From the NCBI GenBank assembly GCA_025769875.1, contig JAGFNK010000185.1:29229-93228 (forward strand): DNA of 64,000 bases, given 5' to 3'. The notes under the pieces were generated by a model. The model did no database searches, had not been told where the DNA came from, and saw only the letters and a program-made list of their open reading frames with translations. Of the stretch, positions 12,527-23,663 are shown piece by piece (position 1 is the stretch's first letter; each line of letters begins with the position of its first letter). This stretch comes from Russula earlei. Taxonomy: Eukaryota; Basidiomycota; Agaricomycetes; Russulales; Russulaceae. Both the position numbers and the translations under genes were made by a program.

Positions 12527-14945
12527 ATGTCTCCCCTCCTCGTCCTAGTTCTGCGCTCCCTTTCTCTCGCTCTCTTGGCTCTCTTCGCCGCGTCCGCAAC
12601 TTATGTCCTCTACTTTCTCATCGCGCACCGTATTTCCGCTCATCGCTCCATGTTGCGCAACCTGCCTGGCCCCGAAAACGTGCATTGGTTCAACGGCAAC
12701 TTTGTCGACGTGCACGAACCTGATTCCACTCGCCTGCAAGAGGAGTGGGTCCAGACATACGGTCATGTCCTAAAGTTCCACACTGCTCTCGGGGTCCGTC
12801 CTTCTCTCCCAACAACGTTATTGAATGGAACGTCACCTATGGTCGTCTGGCGACCATCTGCAGTCACCGAAACTCCTAGCCGTAGATCCCGTCGCAATTG
12901 CCTATGTTCTACAGAATAGCGACACCTTCCAGAAACCGGATTTTTTAAGATTTAGCCTTGGCATTTTGACCGGTAGAGGTATGCATGGCACTCCATTTTA
13001 ATTTGGGACCGATTGACGTTTTCAAATCAGGTCTCCTATTTGTCGAAGGTACGTTCCTGGCGCTTAAGAGATTGGGATCTAAGTCAAAGTCATCTTACTG
13101 CCTCAGGGCCACAACATAAGAAGCAGGTAGCTTCACGCGCTTCTAATTCTTGCTGAAGAGATCTGACGCCCTTGAATTTGTAGCGCAAGGTCATGGTACG
13201 TGTGGTCGATGACCTCTCGGAACCGCTCAAGACCTCACTATGTTCCATCTCCAGAACCCTGCATTTGCACCCGCTCAGGTGCGAAAGTTCTTGTCGCTAT
13301 TCCTGGAGAAATCGCTAGAGGTATGTGTTGGTGTCAACGACCCTTTCATTTCTGACCAGTGCGTTCGCAGCTTCGCGAGATCTGGGTAAATCTCCTTTCC
13401 GAAACTACGCGAAAGGACGGAAAGCTTGGTTTGGATGCATTCAAGTGGCTGAACAAGGTCACCCTGGACATCATCGGACTTGCAGGTAACTCGCTCCCTG
13501 TTACATCCTTGGCCTCTTTCTAATCTGGCCCAGGATTCAACTACTCTTTCGACTCATTACATTCACCAGACCAGAAGCAGAACGTTCTTTACGGTGCCAT
13601 CCGCTCTATTCTAGCCTCCCCGCGCGATTTCAGTTTTGTATTACAACTTTTCTTTCCCATGTTCCGTCCCATCGTAAGCATCCCCTCTTTGAAAGAAGGG
13701 GGAAAATTTCCGATGCCCCTTTTCGACAGCCCACCCATCGCTCTCGGGTTCTTGACCGCGCGTTTAAAGAGATAAGACGCGTGGGTTCTCAACTTATCCA
13801 AGAGAAGAAGACTGCCGTGGTCGCTGAGCGCAATGCTAATGGGTCAGGTGCCGTGGAAAAGCAGGATGTGCGAGGACACGACCTCTTAAGCTTACTTATC
13901 AAATCCAACATCGCTGCTGATATGCCAGAGAGCATGCGCATGAGCGACGAGGAGATCTTATCGCGTGAGTGTCTTTTCCTTCTCAGATTCTGGGCGTCAA
14001 TGACATGTGTTCTAGAGATACCAACGTTCCTCCTTGCAGGGCATGAAACTTCGAGGTGAGGGTTCAACCTATGCTGACGTTATGATAACCCCTCAATCGT
14101 CGTTGCAGTACCGCAGTAGCTTGGACGCTGTTCGCGCTCTCCTGTCACCCCACCGTTCAAACCAAGCTCCGTGCCGAGTTACGCACCTGTCCGACCGATT
14201 CTCCGACCATGGAGCAATTCAACGCACTCCCATACCTAGAAGGTGTTGTCCGCGAGGCTCTACGTCTCTATGCTCCTGTGTCTGCCACCAGCCGCATCTC
14301 CATGCACGATGCGGAGATCCCACTGCAAAAGCCGTTTACGGATAGACATGGAAATCTGCAGAGTACAGTCTGGTGCGAATAGGCCGCATATACAGAACTG
14401 ATGAGAGTGGCTGACTGTCCGATCTCGAACGGCGCGAGAAGGGTGTCGAAGGGCGACTCGGTGTCCATCCCGATTCGCCTGCTGAACCGTTCCACGGCGA
14501 TATGGGGAGAAGATGCGAACGAGTTCAGGTATGTGCTAGCGGTTCTCTCTCCCTCCTTTTGATGGCGATCGGAGCAATCATAGGCCCGAGCGATGGGAGG
14601 ATGTGCCAGAGGCAGTGAACGGACTTCCGAGCGTCTACGGCCACTTGGTGACATTCATTGCGGGCGCGCACGCATGTATAGGTGCCCGCTTTTCGGTCTT
14701 GGAGTGCGTCGCTATCATCTATTATTCACACTTGGGCCGAGACGTCGGTTCATTCGTCTTACGATGATCTCCGCAGAATCAAAGCCATCTTATTTACATT
14801 GGTGCGCGCGTTTGAGTTCGAAATGGCCCTGCCGGCGGAGGACATCGTGCGCAGAACGTTGATCGTCGGTCGTCCTGTGATCGCGTCAAACCCGGCGGCG
14901 GGGCCTCGATTGCCGTTGTTGGTTCGACTGGCGAATCTGGACTGA
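12527..14945 (+). CDS. Cytochrome P450 monooxygenase, paralogue 1
   Basis: Fourteen exons encode 555 residues: 12527-12793, 12864-12978, 13031-13048, 13107-13126, 13184-13195, 13255-13320, 13371-13485, 13534-13673, 13730-13964, 14016-14055, 14109-14372, 14442-14528, 14584-14703 and 14777-14945. All phases agree, including exons of 18, 20 and 12 nt. A hydrophobic N-terminal helix should anchor the enzyme in the ER membrane. It is followed by a proline-rich hinge (LPGPEN), the I-helix oxygen-binding AGHETS (337-342), the ExxR of the K helix (392-395), PERW (461-464) and the haem loop FIAGAHACIG with Cys491. P450s insert one oxygen atom into lipophilic substrates with electrons from P450 reductase; the substrate and CYP family are not assignable here. 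The intron before exon 12 uses an acceptor ending at 14441, because the AG four bases upstream would create a stop. Confidence 0.93.
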
Positions 14946-17900
14946 ACGCGGAAAGTCAGGTTGTTGTCACCTTTCATTACTAGACCATCATAAATGGGCG
15001 GATGTCACCCCTCTAATTCGAGTTGGATTGATTGGAGCACTTGTGTCGTCCACGAGTGCCGTGCCCATACCAAATGATATCTTGTTTAAGGAGCACATCG
15101 CAGGCCGTTCGTGGACTTGGTGGCACAATCTCTCCACAAAGGCGTCTCTTCCAGCCCTGGTTAAGCGCATTTTATTCAGACTGCAACGTCGTCGCTGGAC
15201 GAAGCAGAGATAAATCATCGTAAGCACTGATAGTGGCAGTGGCGGCCCCAGACCACGTGGGTATCAAGACATGGAGGGAAGTTTTTTTTTTTTTTTCAAA
15301 CGGCCCAGCATCGTTTCGAACGTGGCGAACCGGGTATTTGGGCCGGTCACGCCTTTACATGGATGAAAGAATGAATGACCTGGAGAGCGCAGTAGAGATG
15401 CGACCGTCCGTAGGCGGAGCTCGCGAGGCAAGAGTCGTTCGTTCGTACACTGCATCGGAGCCGACGGAGCGTCATGGCCTTTCCACTAATGCGTGGTCGG
15501 CCAAGGTTGGGGTCCCTGGCCGTCAGAAGAAAGGAGAGACCCATGCATATCGGAGGGTGGGCAAGCTTGAAAGACATGGATGCACGACGAGGTGAAGAAT
15601 TTTATTTTGCCGGCAGAAGTGTCGTGGGTGTGAAAAGAATCTTTCAAATGAGGGACGGCGACACTGCGAACGTGTGCGCATGGTTGACATTTATTCAATG
15701 CAACCACAAGACGCCGCGTGCACAACTGCTCGAACAAGCACATCGGAAGTAACTGAGAAAGTCTCTCGAATTTGAATATGGTTTGGGAAGGAAGAGGGGC
15801 GCAACTCATCCTTTGCATCACGTTTCTAAACGGGGGCACTGTACGGGGCGAAGACATCGGTATGGCGACGCATCGCGCAGAGTGGCCGAGCGACTCACCG
15901 GTATTAGATACGTACGCTCGCAGATAACACAGCGCAGCATTGGGAGGAAAAATAAAAAGCCGGTTCTCGGCCGCCATCAGGGGCAAACGGGTGCGCGCCG
16001 CCCTGACTGCTCGAATGCGACAGGTCTGCGGCGAGAGTTGTTCTTCGCACGGGCCGGCACCGTGTGTAGAAGATAGTTTTGTGCGTGTCACTCTATCACG
16101 AATCTGTGGCTCGTATTTTATTCGTAGCCAGACATAATTCCTTCGATCCCTGCGAACAAAATACAGTGAAATGAGTGCCCCCTCGTTGAACTCAACCACT
16201 CGGCACTGCTCGATCCACACGCGTCGGAGGCTCCTCGCCTAATCGATATACTCAACGTCCCTGCGAGCCAAGGCATTGAGCAACCGAAGATTCTCCTCGC
16301 AGAGGTCAGCAAGTCCACGGGATACCGGGTTGTGCGAGGAGGAAAACAAGCGCTCTGCGGGAAAAGGGGGGAGGCAAGCGTCTAGACTCCTCCTGTGGTA
16401 CCTGAGGCCATTCATCAGATGGGATATGACACGGGACTTGGGAAGAGAGGAGAGACGGGGCGATGGAACGCACCTGCTGGCATTGCCATTGGGCTGCTGA
16501 GCCCTGAGATCACAAACCAGAAGGGTTGCAACGACGATCGTCTTAGCCAAGGGAGAAGAGGGGAGGGGTGGAAACGCACAGGCCTCTGTCCCCGATGGGC
16601 TTCTGGATATAATTGATGGTGACAATCGATACCACACCTGGCATAACCTTTCTCAAGAAGTGCTTGTTCGCAATCAGTCCACGCATGTGCAGCTCATGCG
16701 CCGCCGGTCCGGCAGGTATGTGCGTGGCGGCGACGAGGGAGGTGATGAGGAGGATTTGCGCCATTGTTTCCCGCGAATGCATTTGGGGAGATCTGTGAAG
16801 CCGACTTGAAGGAGTGGTCACGGAAGGAGGAACGAGCGCGCGAGTCGTCAAGACCAAAAGAATGGGGAGTTCAGGTTTCGGAGCGAATGACGGCTAACAA
16901 ACAAAAATTTTCGTGCATCAGATAGTCGGAAAAACAAGGGGCGCGGGGCAAGTGGACACCCACTAGCCAGTACCAGGAAAATGACGAAGACGCGGAGATG
17001 TCAGGAAGGAACTAAGCAAAGCACGAGATTTTGGAAACTCGTCAACAGGGCATATTTATACGCTCGCCGATCGGTGAACAGCGGTGCTCGAGAGACCCAA
17101 TTGATGGGACATGCGGTTGCTATCCCCAAACAACACTCCGGAACTTTGAACATGGATGAAGGATTTATATGTGTGAAGGCCCCGTAGGCCAGATACACTA
17201 TAAGATAGGTCGGAACCCAAGGAGCAGCCTAGCACCCTTTTCTTCAGTCCGATTAAAGAGTATCACAGTAAAACAAGGCAGGGATGTTTGCTGAGGACTG
17301 GACGAGTGGCTTGCCGCATAGGAGTGCACGTTTCGGCATGCACGTGTTATATCATAGCACGTGCGTTGTTCGTCATCTCGTGGTGGCTTGGCTTAGGCTT
17401 CGATCAGAGTCAGAATGAGCTCAACTTCGTCCAGACATACACTGTCGATGGTGCAACCGATGTTTCTTCTTCGCGAACTGTTAAGTATATACTCCTACCG
17501 TATGGACGAACGTGCGTGAACTCATCCTCATTTAATTTCGTGTTTGTCTCGAGCTTTTATTACTACTCGGTCCGAACAACAGTGGGTGAGACATCTCGGA
17601 AGCGAATCGAGCGGGAAACTCAGTGTGATCAGATCGGATGGAACGAGCATCAAAACTCGCGCCAATGCTCTATCAAATTGCTCACACGTTCGTAGTATCT
17701 AATCAGAGCTCGAAATGAGATGGTCAAACACCGCTTGTCCGATGTCCTAAAATTGATGGGCAAGGCTGTTCTGCCAGTGTCGGTCCACAAAAAAACATAA
17801 CTCAAACAGGCGTTCAGCTTTCACAACTTCCTAGGCAATATTGTGTGCCTGATGATTGGGAAGACGGTCAAAGCGGAGCGCTAGGCTCCCACAGGGCTGC

Positions 17901-19790
17901 AGACATCATCGTCCAACCCCCCAGACTTTCCAGACACCACCAGGCCTTACGTACAAGTTGCAGGTCTTAATATTTTGTTTTCGCCAGCCCGGTTGGCGCT
18001 CTACAGGTGGCTGAGGTTTGCATCCAGTTGTTGGGGGACGGACGGGAGGTTATGTGAGACTGCCAATGCAGTGACACAACATAATCCAGATGTTCCACCT
18101 GTGGTGAAGATAAGATGCCCAAGCGGTGGGAACGCGCGAGTGGGCAAGACGGGCCCGGTGGACCGTTGACGCGGCACAGTCAGGGATGCGTGTAAACGAC
18201 GCGGAGTGGTGGTAGAGCACGAGAGGGGAAAGTATTGGATGCACGCGGGAGTGTTTTACTTAAGGAATAAAATAGAATATCTTTTAGGAAGTTTGGAGTT
18301 GGGAACAGAAGAAATGAAGACGTATAGTGAAGGAACCTCGGACTTCAACGGAAATAATGCCTTGCCTGTCTGTCTGGCTGATGCGCTTGCCCCAGTTTCG
18401 GTGCATGCGTGCGATTGAGTCGCGCGTTTGCGATTTTGTCGGATATGGAAGTCATGGAGCCAATATGGAATTGAGGGAATGTTCTTGCTTTTCGGACATT
18501 TTTGATTTTGATCTGGATTAAACAAAACTGAAAAGGAGAAAAAGAAATATATTTTCCCCTGAGGGGAGTGGAAAATTTTGAGGGATCAAAATGATCCCGG
18601 GGACGCGCCGTGTTGCGCTTTCGCGCTCCTCTGCACGCGCCCCTGGCGGCCCGAAACCGCCAACCTGTGTGTCGTCGCTGATCTTATCCCTGTCCCACTC
18701 CTTCACGCCGGCTGTGCACCATCCTGATGTCAGGGTTGTGAAATTTGCGAAGGACTTTTCCCAAAAAAAAAAAAAAGGTGTATCCCGCTAAATAGTCGCC
18801 AGTGAAGTAGCGGACTTCTGGGCTAAGGCGCGTCCGCAGCAGGCGCTGCTTCACATCTTCACATCACAAGCGGACGGTCTCAGCATCCGGAGGGGGAGCC
18901 AGAAGAAGACGTTTCAGGCGCTTCCCGTATTATGACTGTACACTGCTTTGTATTTATGAGTAGTCAGTGGCCGAGCGGCTGGGGTTTTCATACTAGTACC
19001 TGCCTGTGTGGGAATGGTGGATGAACACTTGGTCCATGACCCGGAGAACTGGGAACTCATAGACCCCTGGGAATGACTACAGGTGAGTAAGGATGGTTCC
19101 TTCGATATCCAGGGTCGTCTCCTGCAGATGCAGATGGATTGTGAAAGGACGACTCGGACCGGACATGATTTGGGTTTTCGGGTTTATCACGCTTGCGCGC
19201 TGTGCTCACGTGACGCGCTCCCTTAACCGACCGCTGGTGGCTTTTTATGAAATGAAATGTGAGCCGCTTGTACCTCATCCTGGATCCCAATTTGCTTGCG
19301 GTTTAGCGCAAGCCTCCGTTTCCTCCAAAAACAGAAGCGTCTTTTGGACCGCTTCATGCGACTAAACAGTTGGGCGAGGTTGCGTGGGTGGCCGCTGGCG
19401 GTTAGGCGAGACGCACAGTGTTGCGCATACGCGCTCCTCCGCACGCGACTCTGGCGGTCCGAAACCATAAATGCCCGCTTGCGTGCTCATTCACTTGATC
19501 AGCAATCAGGATTAGTAACAATGGATAGTAAGAATGGAACTAGAGGGTAAGAACATATACCCAACCCGACAGTATGCATTGGCTAACTATACTTGGATAA
19601 CTTTCTACGTACTAGTATGCAATTGTAGTTCATCAGTGATAACGGAATTGGGGCATCAGGGAAAAACAGACCCCCGACAAATCGAAATTTCCACGAAAAG
19701 GGCTCCACCACCGACAGGTGTAAATACTGCGATCGTTGGTCGTTCATTTATCAATACAGAATCCCACAGAGAACGCGTACACTGCAGAGC
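14946..19790. other. 4.8-kb stretch between the two P450 genes
   Basis: No clear gene is visible. It holds a 15-T run at 15282-15296, an A run near 18762, and weak minus-strand coding hints around 16120-16790 that are listed separately. Plus-strand frames such as 17288-17695 and the 244-codon minus-strand frame 16220-15486 show no domain and irregular composition. Two tRNA A-box-like sequences (near 15882 and 18966) lack a B box. The end of the stretch should contain the promoter of P450 paralogue 2. Confidence 0.4.
16600..16782 (-). CDS. Possible small unknown gene, start of a minus-strand reading frame
   Basis: From ATG 16782 (or ATG 16764) the frame opens with a short hydrophobic stretch (MAQILLITSLVAATH) and continues to about 16600. 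Splice-like donors and acceptors follow downstream on the minus strand (for example acceptors ending near 16504 and 16342). No family is recognised and I could not settle one consistent exon chain. The hydrophobic start could be a signal anchor. It may also be chance. Reported because this is the only stretch between the P450s with coding-like features. Confidence 0.2.
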
Positions 19791-22234
19791 ATGATCGACA
19801 CCTTCGCTCTCGTGCAGCACCCCCTTGTCCCAACTGCGTCCTACCTTTTGGTCATGGTATCCGCACTATCTGGAGCGTCAGCTGCATATGTACTCGTCGT
19901 TCTCATGATGCATCGTATTTCCGCGTATCGCTCTCCACTGCGCAATGTACCTGGGCCTGAAAATGCACACTGGTTCAAAGGAAACTTTGTCGATGTACGA
20001 GAACAAGATTCGACACGTCTACAAGAGCAGTGGGTCCAGACGTACGGGCATGTCCTAAAGTTTCATTCTGCTCTCGCTGTCCGCCTTTCCGTTATTTCAG
20101 AATCTATTATATGATCCCCTGATAGCCATTTGCAGTCACCCACACTCCTTACTGTTGACCCGGTTGCTGTCGCCTATGTTCTGCAGAACAACGACGCTTT
20201 CCAGAAACCTGAACTCTTACGGTTCTATCTTAGTGTCTTGTCTGATAGAGGTATGCATGAGCGTGCACTTCTAGGTCCGACACAATGTGACTTGACATTT
20301 TCATGCCAGGCCTCGCAGTAGTCGAAGGTAAGTTCCAGGTGGCTATGAAATTCAGATATTTTAAATTCCTCATACGGCATTAGGTCCACAGCATAAGAAA
20401 CAGGTAACTTACGCGCAACTTCTCGTCTAAGAGCTCTCACGATTATCAATGTGCAGCGCAAAGTCATGGTGATTGCTTCCGGGAACCTCCCGAAGACCTT
20501 TGCATTAAAATTCACTTTCAGAATCCTGCATTTGGTCCCGCTCAAGTACGAAAGTTTATGTCATTATTCCTGGAGAAATCGTCAGAGGTATCTGTTAGTA
20601 AGAGCAGTCATGATGTCAAGTTCTGACCAACGCATCTACAGCTTCGCGAGATTTGGGGGAATCGCCTCTCTGAATCAACGCGGAAGGACGGAAGGTTGGG
20701 CGTGGATGCACTTATGTGGCTGAACAAGGTCACGCTGGACATCATTGGACTCGCAGGTAACTCGCTTTCTGTTACACCAAGACCTCTTTAATCGCACTCT
20801 TCGAATCTGATGTAGGATTCAACTACTCTTTCGACTCATTGAATTCACCGGACGAGAAGGAGAACGACATCTACGCGGCCATCCGCTCTATTATAACATC
20901 CTCGCGTGATTTTAGCTTCGTCGTCCAACTCTTCTTGCCAATCTTCGTTTTGGAACTCCTCTTTCCGATCTTCCGCTCCATCGTAAGTACCACGTTTTGG
21001 AAGAGAAAAGAAAGAGACAATAGCACCCCCCTTCTGTAGCCAACCCATCTCTCTCGTACGCTCGATCGGGCTCTCGAAGAGATCCGATTTGTGGGATCAC
21101 AGCTGATTCAGGAGAGGAAGGACGCCGTGCTTGCCGAGCGCACCGCTAATGGATCAGGTGCTATGGTTAAGCAGGACGTGCGAGGGCATGACCTCCTTAG
21201 CTTGCTTATCAAGTCCAATATCGGTGTCGAGATGCCAGAAAGCATGCGTATGAGTGACTCGGAGATCCTATCGCGTGAGCTTCTTTTCCTTTGACCAGAT
21301 TCTGTCCTTTGTGCGGAGACACCTTGATAACACACGTCTTAGAAATACCAACTTTCCTAATCGCAGGGCATGAAACCACGAGGTGAGGGTGCCATCCATC
21401 CTGATATCGTAATTTTCGGTCGATGGTCATTGTTGTAGCACTGCAGTTGCTTGGACACTGTTAGCGGTCTCCTGCAACCCCACGATCCAAGCCAAGCTTC
21501 GGGATGAGTTGCGCACCTGTCCGACTGATTCTCCGACAATGGAGCAACTGAACGCCCTCCCTTACCTTGAAAGCGTCGTCCGCGAGGCTCTTCGTCTCTA
21601 TGCTCCGGTGTCCTCCATCGACCGCGTTTCTATGCATGATGCGGAGATTCCACTGCAAACCCCCTTTGTGGATAAGCACGGGGTGTTGCAGAGTGCTATT
21701 CGGTGGGAATGGCCCAGTTATTTAAGGGGAGCCGCTAACTCTCGGCTAATGCAAACAGCGTGTCGAAAGGCGACTCGGTTGTAATCCCGATCCGCCTGCT
21801 AAACCGCTCTACGGCGATATGGGGAGACGATGCGAACGAATTCAGGTACTGCTTCACTCTCGCGTCTTTTGATCATGGTTGACGCAATATAGGCCCGAGC
21901 GATGGGAAAATGTGCCAGAGTCGGTGAACGCCCTTCCGGGTGTCTACGCCCACCTGGCGACATTTATTGCGGGCGCGCGCTCATGTATAGGTTTCCGCTT
22001 TTCGATCGTGCAGTGCGTTGCTATCGTTTCACATCCACCTTGCTCATTCATGACCTGCGCAGGATCAAAGTCCTCTTATTCACGTTGGTGCGCGCGTTTG
22101 AGTTTGAAATGGCCCTGCCGCCGGAGGATATCGTACGCAGCAACACGGCCATCGTCGGTCGTCCTGTGATCGCGTCAAATCCTGCTGCGGGCCCTCAATT
22201 ACCGTTGTTGATCCGACTGGCTAATTTGGGCTGA
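19791..22234 (+). CDS. Cytochrome P450 monooxygenase, paralogue 2
   Basis: Fourteen exons encode 572 residues: 19791-20078, 20136-20250, 20310-20327, 20384-20403, 20457-20468, 20522-20587, 20642-20756, 20816-20982, 21040-21274, 21343-21382, 21439-21702, 21759-21845, 21893-22012 and 22063-22234. Exon count, intron phases and eleven of fourteen exon lengths equal those of the paralogue at 12527. The protein has the membrane anchor, the I-helix AGHETT, ExxR, PERW and the haem loop FIAGARSCIG (Cys about 507). It differs by seven extra N-terminal residues, one near the C-terminus, and nine extra residues in exon 8, where a FLPIF / LFPIF-like segment appears twice. Because all catalytic motifs are kept, it is probably active. 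Divergence from paralogue 1 suggests an older duplication with specialised substrates (inference). Confidence 0.93.
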
Positions 22235-23663
22235 ACGGGAGGGGGGGTCTTCACAGGGCCGTCCGATGTCAACTTGATCAAGGGGGGGGGGGGGGTTATA
22301 GACTCCGATAAATGGACATATGCCGCTCGTCGGTGTCATTTCGGGGCGGATTAATACTAGAGAGCTTTGTGTGATGAGTCTCGCGTGTCAAATATAGAGC
22401 GAAATTGCTACCTCCGACTGTTCAGTCGTAGCCTCGCCAACTCACTGGACATATCCGAGAAGTTGCTGATTTAAACCCTTCTTATCCGTAACGACATCCA
22501 AGTGCAAGTAAGAGGTACGATCAGAGAGCCTTCCTCGGCGCAGGGAGTAGCTGTCGGGATATTTTCAATCTCAACGGCACGAGCTGAGTGTCGAAACGTG
22601 CTTGAGTCGCCAAGTTATCCTGTACCACTGGCGGGCGGAGAGCGTCAAAAAAAAGCTCCCAATGGCATGTTCAAAGACGCCAGGGACTGAAACAACTGTG
22701 CTTAAAAATCATCCCTGCCCTGCTCGTCTTCGGTCTCGGTCGGGCTTCACCTCTGTCTTTTTTTTCTTTCTTTCTCGTTTCGTATCTTGCCGCCGCGCTC
22801 ACTCTTTGAGCAAAAAAACAATTTTCGTCTCTCTTCGAAGATCGTCCGGACCCAGGTTTATTTTGGCCGTTCCGTTATGTTATGTAAGGACGGTACACAA
22901 TCATATCATCCATCGGAGTGATGGTGACCTCCCACCAGGCGTTTGGCCGCATCAACGAGGTCCACGCGATCACGCGTTCTCTCGTACGACACACGTACGA
23001 ACCACCTCAGAAAGAATCGGACGCGCTTTGGAGGTCATGGCTGCCTATCACCTGGTCGGTGAACCCTTGCACTGCAAGTCCCGTCCTTGAACCGTGGTAC
23101 GCTGGGCGTTGCGGGAAGAGCCCTAAAATTGTGCAATGGGGAAACATCCCCAACAAGCGACCCGGAAAACGTCATATAGAGGAGAAGGACGTCCTCTACA
23201 GTAACGAGCATCGTGGAGAGCGCTCTACCTATCGGCGCTACCGAAGACGTCTTACTCATCATGAACCATCTGAAAGACATACTGTATCATTAGAAAACAT
23301 GTGAGGGTTGGCGAGGACATCAAGGCACCATTCCCTGCCCTGCCTTATCTAGGCAGCAAAGGATCCCACGTCACGGATGGATTGAGGCGTGGAGTTCCTA
23401 GAGGGGACGGGGAGTCCGACCCTGGCAGTCGCTAGCAAGAAAACGGGTTAGCTCTGCCTCGGAATCAAAGAAATGGCGTTATTTAGTCATGGTGGTGTGA
23501 GGCATTCGATTCGTATCGTGGTTGGTGGCAAGTAACGTGATCCGCGGATCCCCGAGCCTCGGGGAGGAACTCAGTGCCAAGTTTGGTTGGCTCGTCTTAT
23601 CAGATAATCGGTCGCACCCCATTTGTTCCTGGCTGAGCACCTACACGCAAGCTTTCCACCTCC
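22235..23663. other. Intergenic stretch with a 14-G run
   Basis: No gene is supported. A run of 14 G occ upies 22282-22295 just after the P450 stop. T- and A-rich tracts occur near 22758 and 22812. Several open frames (for example 22602-23090 and 22918-23304) lack domains or exon logic. The last few hundred bases should hold the EXO70 promoter. Confidence 0.4.

Noticed and set aside
15486..16220. Minus-strand open frame of 244 codons
   Set aside because: No recognisable domain, and composition is irregular. It may be chance in GC-rich DNA.
17288..17695. 135-codon plus-strand open frame between the P450 genes
   Set aside because: No domain, no splice signals and no paralogue; cysteine- and serine-rich by chance composition.
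18961..19040. Sequence GTGGCCGAGCGGCTGGGG that looks like the A box of a serine or leucine tRNA
   Set aside because: No B box (GGTTCGANTCC type) follows at the needed distance and no acceptor stem can be paired.
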